From: Ignavibacteriales bacterium
GTDB taxonomy: Bacteria > Bacteroidota > Ignavibacteria > Ignavibacteriales > Ignavibacteriaceae
Assembly (NCBI GenBank): GCA_016709155.1
Contig: JADJEI010000001.1
Location: forward strand, 1,364,001-1,428,000
DNA: 64,000 nucleotides
Direction of reading: 5' to 3'
Below the pieces are notes generated by a model, which made no database searches, had not been told where the DNA came from, and saw only the letters and a program-made list of their open reading frames with translations. Numbering within the stretch: position 1 is the stretch's first letter; the number at the start of each line of letters is the position of its first letter. Made by a program: the position numbers and the translations under genes. Below are positions 1 through 8,218 of the stretch, piece after piece.

Positions 1-1
1 A

Positions 2-1450
2 GTCTCCAAAAGTCTAACTAATCATTCAGTAACTGGATATCCAGATCAAGTATCTTCTGTAATAAATTTAAGCCGGACAGGAGGTTTTTCACGTTCACCT
101 TCTATTACAAAGAATAATAATGGTTTGCATGTAGTTTTTTCAGATAATAATAATGAAAAGAGTGAAATCTATTATACTAAAAGTACTAATAGTGGAACTA
201 GTTGGAGCAGTCCTCAAATAATTTTGACAGATCCCAATCCTTCTGGATACGAATTAGAACCGGCTATTACATCTGTTGACAGTAATAGTTTATATGTTAT
301 CTCGTCCGGTTACCATTATTCGCCTACCGAATCAACTTATCTCTGGCTTTTAAAAGGAATATTAAGCGAAAACTCCGGCTTAACCTGGAATACAGAATCA
401 GTACTTGATACTCAGTTAACCATTAGTTCAAAACCAACAGTTGTGTCAACAGGAAAAAATATCACAGCGATTTCAACCGTATCTCATTCTTTGAAAAGTG
501 TGGTAAGTACAGACGGTGGTCTGACATTCAGTTCTTCCGTTCTAGTTTCAAAAACGGGATTTCCTCAAGTACCTACGGCGACATATATGAAATCAACTTG
601 TTACTCCGTGTGGCAAAATGTTTCATGGTTTGAACCCTATTGGAAACTCTGGTTTGGAAATCAGCCGTGGCTTGAGGAAACTGCAGTTACTCCAAACGTA
701 ACAGATAGTTATCCCTATTTTCCTTCAATTAGCAGCGATAATGCCAAGCGGATTCACTTAGTTTATTCTTATGCTTATATCCCTGATTCATTAGCACCGG
801 TAGAATGGCGGATAGATTATCTGAGAAGTCTGGATTCCGGTAAAACCTGGCAGAACCCAAGTACAATTTCTGGTTTAACAAACTCTTTTCTGCCTAAAAT
901 AAAGATTTCTGATAATGGAAAAGTTTGTGCAATATGGTCTTCGTTTACCAACAATAAATGGAGTATTCGGGGTTCTTATTCCACTGATGCCGGAGTTAGT
1001 TGGGTTGAGCCTTTTCAGATTACACAGAAGCAGGAGTTTTCACTGTACAGTGACTTTTATATATCTAAAGATACTTTATTTGTGGTCTGGCAGAATTTTA
1101 GCAGAGGAAATTGGGAATTATTATTCACTAAGTATGTGTTGAATAGTCCAAATGAAATGAATAAAATCCAGAATAGTGAGTCGCCAATTGTATTTTCACT
1201 TGATCAAAATTATCCAAATCCGTTTAACCCAAAGACAAATATTCGATTTCAATTGCCAAAGGATTCTTTTGTCAGTTTGAAAATTTTTGATTTACTGGGA
1301 ACAGAAGTATCAACTTTAATAAATGAGGAACAATCAGCAGGAATTCACGATATAGATTTCAATGCTTCTGACTTACCCAGTGGAATATACTTTTATAGAA
1401 TTCAAGCTGGCAATTTTATAGATACAAAAAAACTAATTTTGCTGAAATAG
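2..1450 (+). CDS. Secreted Asp-box (BNR/sialidase-like) protein with T9SS C-terminal sorting domain, 5' end missing
   Basis: The frame is open from base 2, so the gene starts upstream of the window. The visible 482 residues contain several Asp-box motifs (STDGGLTF, SLDSGKTW, STDAGVSW, and the looser ENSGLTW), which mark the turns of beta-propeller blades in sialidase-like folds. No sialidase catalytic set can be identified, so enzymatic activity is not claimed. The last ~85 residues form a type IX secretion sorting domain (NYPNPFNP, then PSGIYFYRIQAG and a KKLILLK end), which is normally cleaved during outer-membrane export. The protein is probably cell-surface or secreted. A similar architecture occurs at 43717-45729. 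Its unseen N-terminus should carry a signal peptide. Confidence 0.85.
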   Translation, partial: VSKSLTNHSVTGYPDQVSSVINLSRTGGFSRSPSITKNNNGLHVVFSDNNNEKSEIYYTKSTNSGTSWSSPQIILTDPNPSGYELEPAITSVDSNSLYVISSGYHYSPTESTYLWLLKGILSENSGLTWNTESVLDTQLTISSKPTVVSTGKNITAISTVSHSLKSVVSTDGGLTFSSSVLVSKTGFPQVPTATYMKSTCYSVWQNVSWFEPYWKLWFGNQPWLEETAVTPNVTDSYPYFPSISSDNAKRIHLVYSYAYIPDSLAPVEWRIDYLRSLDSGKTWQNPSTISGLTNSFLPKIKISDNGKVCAIWSSFTNNKWSIRGSYSTDAGVSWVEPFQITQKQEFSLYSDFYISKDTLFVVWQNFSRGNWELLFTKYVLNSPNEMNKIQNSESPIVFSLDQNYPNPFNPKTNIRFQLPKDSFVSLKIFDLLGTEVSTLINEEQSAGIHDIDFNASDLPSGIYFYRIQAGNFIDTKKLILLK

Positions 1451-1872
1451 TATCAAATGATTTAGATTTAAGACAGGATCTTTTTTTTCTGCGAACCGAT
1501 TTTTTAAAATGGACTAAGTGTTTTTTATTCATTTTATTAATGTGGAATTGTCCGAACTTAGTCGAAATTTGATTTAACTTTATTAGTGAATAATTAGGAC
1601 TTTTTCAATTGGAAGGACATTGAGTGTGGTTTTGATTGATTTTCGAAAAAAATGAGAAGGAAAAAAGACTACTTACAAAATAGCGTTCCTCACAAATTTT
1701 TTAATTTCTTCTTAAATCTGTATATTTTCAACTGTTATTTATAAAAAATTAGTGACAAAGCAAAATACCTCCATTCGGATTTTGATTTAGAATATTCCAA
1801 TTTGAAATAGATTTTCTCTTTTCTCATTTTTTTGACTTATTTCCACTATAGTTTTCGTAAAAAAACGTATTA
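1451..1872. other. AT-rich intergenic region before the polysaccharide cluster
   Basis: No gene is visible. An 8-bp inverted repeat (GACTAAGT at 1512-1519, ACTTAGTC at 1556-1563) could pair across a 36-base loop, but it lacks a T-tract and is not a convincing terminator. The region should hold the promoter for the gene at 1873; no confident promoter element could be picked out of the AT-rich background. Confidence 0.4.
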
Positions 1873-2736
1873 ATGGTCACTAATACAGACAAGCTAAAAA
1901 TACTTTACATAATGGGTGCCGGTAGAAGTGGAAGCACCATCTTTGGTATTTTATTAGGAAATATGCCCTGTAATTTTTATGGCGGAGAACTTCATATGTG
2001 GAATTTGCATGCTGGAAATGCAAATAACGAAAGAATTGAAGTTAAAGCTTTTTGGGAAAGAGTAAAGCTTGAAATGCCCGAAGTTGAAAATTATTTTGGT
2101 GATAAATATTATAAGTATTTGGAATATCACAGTTCTTTCCTTTTTTGTCCCTGGCTTACAAAAAAAAAACTTATTTCGGAATACCATGAGTTTAATAGAC
2201 AGCTTATTTCATCAATCAAAAAAGTAGCTAATAAAGAGTATGTGATTGACTCTTCACACTATCCTTTTCGGGCTTTATGGCTTAGTAAAAATAAAAATAT
2301 TGATACACATTTTATTTATTTATATCGGCATCCATTTAATGTGGTTGAATCATTTAGTAAAAAAAATATAGAACACAAATCAAAAAACCCGGTTTCCGCA
2401 AATATCTATCTATTTTTTGTAACTCTTCTTTCTTTAATTGTGTACTTCTTTCTTCCTAAAGGTCAAAAAACTAAAATTAGGTATGAAGATGTAATTACAA
2501 GTCCTGAATTAGTAATAAATAAGTTCAATAAATTACTTAACGTACAAAATACTGTTATAGATTTTGATAGATTAAATATTGGATATGTTTTCCAGTCTAA
2601 TCGTATTCGCCATTTTGAAACAATAGCTTTGAAACCAAAAGAATCAATGAACAAACTTAGTCTGTTCTGGAAATGTTTTACAGTAATTTGTCAATTCCCT
2701 TTTTTACTAATCAATAAACGTACAAAAAATATATAG
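1873..2736 (+). CDS. PAPS-dependent sulfotransferase family protein
   Basis: 287 residues. The N-terminus has a P-loop-like 5'-phosphosulfate-binding motif (GAGRSGSTIFG, about residues 15-25) and a 3'-phosphate-binding-like segment (YLYRHPFNVVES, about residues 148-159), the two hallmarks of the sulfotransferase superfamily. The expected role is sulfate transfer from PAPS to a sugar or other acceptor. A hydrophobic stretch around residues 175-195 could make it membrane-associated. It opens a co-directional run of polysaccharide genes, with only 19 bases before the next gene, so a glycan acceptor is likely by context. No PAPS synthesis gene is in the window. The exact substrate cannot be told from sequence. 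Confidence 0.8.
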   Translation: MVTNTDKLKILYIMGAGRSGSTIFGILLGNMPCNFYGGELHMWNLHAGNANNERIEVKAFWERVKLEMPEVENYFGDKYYKYLEYHSSFLFCPWLTKKKLISEYHEFNRQLISSIKKVANKEYVIDSSHYPFRALWLSKNKNIDTHFIYLYRHPFNVVESFSKKNIEHKSKNPVSANIYLFFVTLLSLIVYFFLPKGQKTKIRYEDVITSPELVINKFNKLLNVQNTVIDFDRLNIGYVFQSNRIRHFETIALKPKESMNKLSLFWKCFTVICQFPFLLINKRTKNI

Positions 2737-2755
2737 GGAAATTTTTAGTATACAA

Positions 2756-3949
2756 ATGTCAAATAGTAAAAAACAAATTTTAATCGCTCATCAATCTACA
2801 ATTCCACATTATCGTGTTGCTTTCTATGAGGCAGTTGAAAGGCTTCGACCTCGATGGTGGGAGTTTACTGTGATGTATGACAAAGAAGAGGCTGATAATT
2901 TTTTTTACATGTCTTCAAACATTAAAAACTTTAATTTTCAGGTTAAGGAAACAAAAAGCTATACTCTGAACATTTTAGGAAGAAGATTAATTTTTCAAAC
3001 ATTTCCTTTCACCTCCATTAAGTATGATCTTTTAGTTGTTGGAAATGCCATGAATAATATTGCCTATCCCATTTCGTTTATTAGAAAGTTATTTGGCAAA
3101 CCTATTGCATACTGGGGTCATGGTCGCGATGTTTTTACGTTAAAAAAGAGTTTGTTAAAAAGGATGACCGATGGATTCAAGATGATACTCTCAAATTTAG
3201 CTGATGGTTTCTTTGCTTATACAGAGGGCGTTAAAAAATACCTTGTACAGGGCGGCATTACTCCAAATAAGATTTTTCCTCTTTATAACACTATTAACAT
3301 TGAAGAGAAACGAAAAGAATATGAAATAATCCTGCCAGACCGGGAAGCACTACGTATTAAAATGGGAGTTAATTCTAAAAAGGTATTGCTAATGGTGGGG
3401 AGGCTGACTAAAGAAAGGCGGATGGGATTTTTTCTTGAGTCATATAAACATTTATTATCAATTGATAGATCCTATAAATTATTTATTATCGGCGGTGGAA
3501 ATAAAAAAATTGTTGAAGAATTCCAGAATCAATTTGGAAAAGAATTTGTCGAATTTCTTGGAGTGGTCCCTGACGAAGAAATCGCAAAGTATTATGTAGC
3601 TAGTGATTTATTCGTTTATCCCGGCTCAGTTGGATTAGCACCTTTACAGGCGCTATGCTATAGTCTTATACCAATTGTTATAGATTCAGACACACATAGC
3701 CCGGAATTTGAATATTTAAATAAAAGCAATTCTATTATACTTCCTAAAAATACTGATGCAATAGACTATGCAAACACAATTAAATCATTTATAGATAATA
3801 AAGAAGAATTAATTAAAATACAAAATCATGCTTGGGATTCTATTAAACACCTAACGATAGAAAACATGGCAAGAAATTTTATAAGTGGAATTAATTTTAT
3901 ACTGGACAAAGAAAGGAATAGTAGTAGCGGTTATGGTAATAAGTCATAA
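2756..3949 (+). CDS. Glycosyltransferase family 4 (GT-B fold)
   Basis: 397 residues with a GT-B layout: an N-terminal acceptor half (YWGHGRDVF around residue 120) and a C-terminal nucleotide-sugar half starting near LMVGRLTKERRMG (about residue 205). The usual EX7E motif of GT4 enzymes is replaced by YPGSVGLAPLQA, so both glutamates are missing. Related variants of the form PGxVGL are familiar from a GT4 subgroup, so this need not mean loss of activity. The gene sits between two sulfotransferases and overlaps the next gene by 17 bases, implying translational coupling and a shared glycan substrate. Donor and linkage are unknown. Confidence 0.85.
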   Translation: MSNSKKQILIAHQSTIPHYRVAFYEAVERLRPRWWEFTVMYDKEEADNFFYMSSNIKNFNFQVKETKSYTLNILGRRLIFQTFPFTSIKYDLLVVGNAMNNIAYPISFIRKLFGKPIAYWGHGRDVFTLKKSLLKRMTDGFKMILSNLADGFFAYTEGVKKYLVQGGITPNKIFPLYNTINIEEKRKEYEIILPDREALRIKMGVNSKKVLLMVGRLTKERRMGFFLESYKHLLSIDRSYKLFIIGGGNKKIVEEFQNQFGKEFVEFLGVVPDEEIAKYYVASDLFVYPGSVGLAPLQALCYSLIPIVIDSDTHSPEFEYLNKSNSIILPKNTDAIDYANTIKSFIDNKEELIKIQNHAWDSIKHLTIENMARNFISGINFILDKERNSSSGYGNKS

Positions 3950-4712
3950 ATATAAATATCTCTTTGTAGAGTCACCAATCACGGGCTCAACTGCGATAAG
4001 TGCAGAACTTCGTGAAAAGTATGATGGAAAAGAAATATTAAGAAAGCATTCCAGATATTATGAATTTCTAAATGTAGCAGGAAAAGAAACTGCAAATAAC
4101 TATTTTATTTTTTCAACTATTAGGAACCCCTTAGATGCTCAAGTAAGTGCTTATTTCAAATATAAAACAAATCACCAAAATAGATTTACTATTCCCACGG
4201 AATGGAAGAGATATGGCGGTAGTTTATCTGAGAAAGACTTAAGAATCTACAAATATGTAAAAAAACATAATTTGGATTTTAGTGGTTATTTTAAGAAATA
4301 TATAAAACTGCCTTACGATACTTGGGCAAGACTTTCACATAAAAACTTTAATTACCTTATCAGGTATGAAAACATTCAGCAAGATTTTTCAGAAGTGCTT
4401 AAAAGAATCGGAATTCAACAAGATAGACCCCTACCTGAAAAAAACAAAACCACAAAAGATAAAAATTTTCTGGAAATCTATGATCCATCCATCCGACAAA
4501 GAGCGGTAAATATTTTCGGACCTTTCATGAAAGAATGGGGGTTCGAATTCCCAAAAGAATGGGGAGAAATAAAAATCTCACCTTTCGCACAAATTGAATA
4601 CGAAATTGTTGGTTTTATGAAGAGTATCTATTGGAGGCTTACTCCTAAATCAAACGCAGTACAACGTAAAAAATTGTTGGGGGAACTTCAACAATTAAAG
4701 ATCCATTCATAA
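3933..4712 (+). CDS. Sulfotransferase family protein (second copy in cluster)
   Basis: The likely start is ATG 3933 inside the end of the preceding glycosyltransferase, giving about 259 residues; a longer frame back to 3885 only adds residues encoded within the upstream gene. The N-terminal motif VESPITGSTAI matches the 5'-PSB P-loop of Sulfotransfer_2-type enzymes, but the Lys usual in PKTGS/T is Ile here. FSTIRNPLDAQVSAYF (about residues 50-65) resembles the 3'-phosphate-binding segment. It is a divergent member, unlike the sulfotransferase at 1873. Context suggests sulfation of the cluster's glycan. Function rests on family resemblance; whether the Lys change affects PAPS binding is unknown. 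Confidence 0.7.
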   Translation: MVISHKYKYLFVESPITGSTAISAELREKYDGKEILRKHSRYYEFLNVAGKETANNYFIFSTIRNPLDAQVSAYFKYKTNHQNRFTIPTEWKRYGGSLSEKDLRIYKYVKKHNLDFSGYFKKYIKLPYDTWARLSHKNFNYLIRYENIQQDFSEVLKRIGIQQDRPLPEKNKTTKDKNFLEIYDPSIRQRAVNIFGPFMKEWGFEFPKEWGEIKISPFAQIEYEIVGFMKSIYWRLTPKSNAVQRKKLLGELQQLKIHS

Positions 4713-4741
4713 AATTATTATAATCACTTAAAGGATTAAAT

Positions 4742-6049
4742 TTGAATATCTCAATATTTGGACTAGGGTATGTTGGTTGTGTAAGTCTTGGTTGTTTAGC
4801 CCAAAATGGACACATTGTTATCGGTGTAGATGTTAGTGAAACTAAAGTTGATTTAATCAATAGCGGAATTGCTACAATCGTTGAAAAAGATATTGATGAA
4901 ATTATAAGAGCTCAGTTTAATTCGGATAAAATTAGAGCAACTATGGATCCGAAAGAAGCAGTCCTGAATACCGAGATATCAATCATTGCCGTAGGAACTC
5001 CTTCTTCTGTAAATGGTCATCTCATACTTGATTATATTTATAAAGTTGTCGAAAATATTGCAGACGCATTAAAACAAAAAAATGGATTCCATGTGATTGC
5101 TATCAGATCAACTGTGCTTCCCGGAACTTGTGAGAAAGCTGCTAAAATGATAGAGAAAATTTCAGGCAAAATATATAATAAAGACTTCACCGTTGTATCG
5201 AACCCCGAATTTCTTAGGGAGGGTACGGCGGTTAACGATTACTTCCATCCCCCATACACACTGATTGGATCTGACAGCAAATCAGGCTCAGAAAAAATGT
5301 CTCAGCTCTACAGTGAAATTGACGCAGAAATTGTAGTTACTTCTATAAAAGAAGCGGAAATAATTAAATATGTAAATAATACCTTTCACGCTTTAAAAGT
5401 CAGCTTTGCAAATGAAATAGGAAATATATGCAAAACACTTGGGGTTGATTCACTTGAAGTAATGAAGATTTTTATTAAAGACAAACAATTAAACATTTCT
5501 CCTTATTATTTAAGACCGGGTTTTGCGTATGGTGGTTCCTGTCTGCCTAAAGATCTTAAAGCACTTCAAACTTTAGCTCATGATCTATACCTCGACACTC
5601 CTGTTATTCAGAGTATAAATAAAAGCAACGATATTCAAATTAAAAGAGCAGAAAAAATAATTACAAATTGCAACAAAAATAAAATTGGGATTTTGGGATT
5701 AAGTTTTAAGGAGGGAACGGATGATCTTCGAAACAGCCCTTCTGTTAATTTGATTGAGACTCTTCTTGGCAAAGGATTTACAATAAAAATTTATGACAAA
5801 AGTGTTCAGTATTCTCAATTGACCGGAAGAAATAAAGACTATATAGACCAGCATATCCCCCACCTTGCTAAACTAATGGAAAGTGACGTTGAACACTTGA
5901 TCATGAATAGCGAGTTATTAGTAGTTTCGACACGGGAGAAAGAGTTCGATGAAATCCTAAGTAATATTCAGGATAAAAAAATAATTGACCTTGTTGGTCT
6001 TGATAAAGAGTTTCTAAATAAACCTAATTATTTCGGAATCAACTGGTAG
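4742..6049 (+). CDS. UDP-glucose/GDP-mannose 6-dehydrogenase family enzyme, closest in look to AlgD
   Basis: 435 residues from a TTG start supported by AAGGA six bases upstream (4731-4735). It oxidises a nucleotide sugar to its uronic acid with two NAD+. The Rossmann motif FGLGYVG lies at the N-terminus. NPEFLREGTA, the active-site YGGSCLPKDLKAL with catalytic Cys267, and GLSFKEGTDDLRNSP are all present. Several stretches recall Pseudomonas AlgD from memory (MxISIFGLGYVG start, STVLPGT, KLN-S-YYxRPGFAxGGSCLPKD), so GDP-mannose is a reasonable guess for substrate, but UDP-glucose or UDP-HexNAc cannot be excluded. It supplies an acidic sugar for the surface polysaccharide made by its neighbours. 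Confidence 0.9.
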   Translation: MNISIFGLGYVGCVSLGCLAQNGHIVIGVDVSETKVDLINSGIATIVEKDIDEIIRAQFNSDKIRATMDPKEAVLNTEISIIAVGTPSSVNGHLILDYIYKVVENIADALKQKNGFHVIAIRSTVLPGTCEKAAKMIEKISGKIYNKDFTVVSNPEFLREGTAVNDYFHPPYTLIGSDSKSGSEKMSQLYSEIDAEIVVTSIKEAEIIKYVNNTFHALKVSFANEIGNICKTLGVDSLEVMKIFIKDKQLNISPYYLRPGFAYGGSCLPKDLKALQTLAHDLYLDTPVIQSINKSNDIQIKRAEKIITNCNKNKIGILGLSFKEGTDDLRNSPSVNLIETLLGKGFTIKIYDKSVQYSQLTGRNKDYIDQHIPHLAKLMESDVEHLIMNSELLVVSTREKEFDEILSNIQDKKIIDLVGLDKEFLNKPNYFGINW

Positions 6050-6052
6050 TTT

Positions 6053-6820
6053 GTGATAAAATTTCCTCCTAAATACTCTTTATTCGGTGTTGATTATTCA
6101 GCGACTAACTATGAATCTGCAAGCGATTTAATCATCCAAATGGCAATACAAAGAACGAGTTTTGCGGTCTCTGCTCTTGCTGTTCATGGGCTTATTACCG
6201 CAGTTCGGGATATAAAACTAAAATCAGTGATCAAGAAAATAGATATGATTGTTCCTGACGGACAACCAATTCGCTGGGCGCTTAATAGCTTTCATAAAAT
6301 AGGACTAAAGGACAGAGTTTACGGACCAACATTAACTCTTTATGTTCTGAAAAAAGCAAATGAAAAGAATTTGAAAATTTATCTTTATGGCAGCACAAAA
6401 GAAACTCTTAATAAATTTTCTTTATTTATAACACGAAGTTTCCCCAATGTAATAATTTCAGGAATTCATGTCGATCGTTTTAGAGAAGCAACCCCGAAAG
6501 AAAACGAGGAAGATATAAAAAAAATTAATGCTTCAGGTGCTAACATTGTTCTTGTTGGAAGAGGTTGTCCAAGACAAGAGATTTGGGTCGCTGAACATCA
6601 AGGCAAAATACAAGCCGCAATGATGGCTGTGGGTGCCGCTTTTGATTTTCATGCCGGAACAGTAAAACAGGCACCCAAATGGGTTCAGGATTACGGCTTT
6701 GAATGGTTGTTCAGGCTTATTCAAGAACCAAAACGATTGTGGAAACGATACTTAATTACAAATAGTTATTTCATTTTATTATTTTTTAAAAACAAATTTA
6801 TTCACAGGAGCTTTACTTAA
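6053..6820 (+). CDS. WecG/TagA/CpsF family glycosyltransferase
   Basis: 255 residues from GTG 6053, three bases after the preceding stop. This family (GT26) transfers a sugar, classically ManNAc or ManNAcA, onto a lipid-linked intermediate at the cytoplasmic face of the membrane. The family's landmarks are present: VPDGQPIRWAL (about residues 66-76), VGRGCPRQEIWVAEH (about residues 167-181) and AVGAAFDFHAGTVKQAP (about residues 193-209), followed by the basic LIQEPKRLWKRY tail expected to contact the membrane. Placed directly after the sugar dehydrogenase, it likely adds the second sugar to the undecaprenyl-linked repeat begun by the transferase at 8219. Confidence 0.9.
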   Translation: MIKFPPKYSLFGVDYSATNYESASDLIIQMAIQRTSFAVSALAVHGLITAVRDIKLKSVIKKIDMIVPDGQPIRWALNSFHKIGLKDRVYGPTLTLYVLKKANEKNLKIYLYGSTKETLNKFSLFITRSFPNVIISGIHVDRFREATPKENEEDIKKINASGANIVLVGRGCPRQEIWVAEHQGKIQAAMMAVGAAFDFHAGTVKQAPKWVQDYGFEWLFRLIQEPKRLWKRYLITNSYFILLFFKNKFIHRSFT

Positions 6821-7878
6821 TGAAAAAAATGATTGTCACCGGTTCAAGCGGATTAATTGGAAGCGAAGTAGTTACATTTTTTGCTCAACGGGATTGGATG
6901 GTATTTGGAATTGACAACGACATGCGCGCAGATTTTTTTGGACCAACCGGTGATACAAGATGGAATCAAAAAAGACTTTCAGAACTATACAAAAATTTTA
7001 AGCATAATGAAATTGATATTCGCAATAGGGAAGCAATACTTGAATTTGTCAAGACAATTAATCCGGATGCAATAGTTCATACTGCAGCACAACCAAGCCA
7101 TGACCTTGCTGCTTCCAGACCTTTTGATGATTTCGATGTTAATGCTGTTGGTACGTTAAACCTACTCGAAGCTAATAGAAGAACTAACCCTGAAATACCA
7201 TTTATTTATATGTCAACTAATAAAGTTTACGGTGACGCACCCAATGAACTTAATCTTGTTGAGTTGGAAACACGCTGGGATTATGCTGATAAAAATTTTT
7301 ATAATGGAATTAAGGAGGATTTTAGAATTGATCAGTCCAAACATTCGCTTTTTGGAGCCTCAAAGGTTGCCGCTGACGTAATGGTTCAGGAGTATGGAAG
7401 ATATTTTGGGATGCCGACTTGTTGTTTAAGGGGAGGATGCCTAACGGGTCCTAATCACAGCGGTGTGGAACTACACGGATTTTTAAGTTACCTGATAAAG
7501 TGCAATGTTGAAAAGAAAAAATATAATATTTACGGTTATAAAGGCAAACAGGTACGAGATAATATCCACTCGCTTGATGTCGTGCGTTTTATGAATGAAT
7601 TTCTGAATTATCCCCGGGTTGCGGAAGTTTATAACCTCGGAGGTGGACGAGACAATTCTATCTCAATACTCGAAGCATTTTCAATGATTGAATCTATTTC
7701 CGGGAATGCAATGATATATGAATATTTTGACCAAAATAGAATTGGTGACCATATATGTTATATATCTAATCTTCAGAAAATGAAAGAACATTACCCCAAT
7801 TGGGACATAACAAAAGACTTGAAAACTACATTTCAGGAAATTTATGAGGCTTGGGGGAAAAAAATAATTAAAAATTAA
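6820..7878 (+). CDS. NAD-dependent nucleotide-sugar epimerase/dehydratase (CDP-paratose 2-epimerase-like SDR)
   Basis: 352 residues; the ATG overlaps the preceding TAA by one base and AGGAG lies just upstream. An extended short-chain dehydrogenase: GSSGLIGS dinucleotide-binding loop at residues 7-14, YMSTNKVYGD with the usual Ser/Thr, and a FGASK segment where the catalytic YxxxK is expected. The Tyr is therefore Phe, which would remove the canonical proton shuttle. The N-terminal part (FFGPTGDTRWNQ, about residues 46-57) resembles CDP-paratose 2-epimerase relatives, so C2 epimerisation is the best guess. It ends the tight run 1873-7878. Substrate is unknown, and the Phe makes the chemistry uncertain. 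Confidence 0.8.
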   Translation: MKKMIVTGSSGLIGSEVVTFFAQRDWMVFGIDNDMRADFFGPTGDTRWNQKRLSELYKNFKHNEIDIRNREAILEFVKTINPDAIVHTAAQPSHDLAASRPFDDFDVNAVGTLNLLEANRRTNPEIPFIYMSTNKVYGDAPNELNLVELETRWDYADKNFYNGIKEDFRIDQSKHSLFGASKVAADVMVQEYGRYFGMPTCCLRGGCLTGPNHSGVELHGFLSYLIKCNVEKKKYNIYGYKGKQVRDNIHSLDVVRFMNEFLNYPRVAEVYNLGGGRDNSISILEAFSMIESISGNAMIYEYFDQNRIGDHICYISNLQKMKEHYPNWDITKDLKTTFQEIYEAWGKKIIKN

Positions 7879-8218
7879 AATTCCTAGCCAGATTTTCAAA
7901 ATAGATTTAGGGGACAGTTCAGATTAAATTCTTCATTTTATTTTCTGATAAATAGAAATATCTTAGATTAAGTTACCAGATTGCGACACATAATCTTAAA
8001 AATAGATTTTTTTATTTATTCTTAGACTTGGATATTATTCAAAGCTGTAAATATTACAAATTTTTACTTTTTGAGACTTATAATTATCTAATTCTGACTA
8101 AAATATTGCCTGAAATTGATATTTTTTAGGTATGATAATTGATTAAATTATTTTCTAATTCGGAGTGACATAGCTCTTCGCCAAATAATTTGACCTAAAA
8201 AAGAATTATAAAATTTAG
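7879..8218. other. Intergenic region before the initiating sugar transferase
   Basis: 340 bases, very AT-rich, without a convincing reading frame, hairpin terminator or repeat. It separates the sugar-modification genes from the initiating transferase at 8219 and probably carries a promoter for that gene. No clear ribosome-binding site is visible before 8219. Confidence 0.4.
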
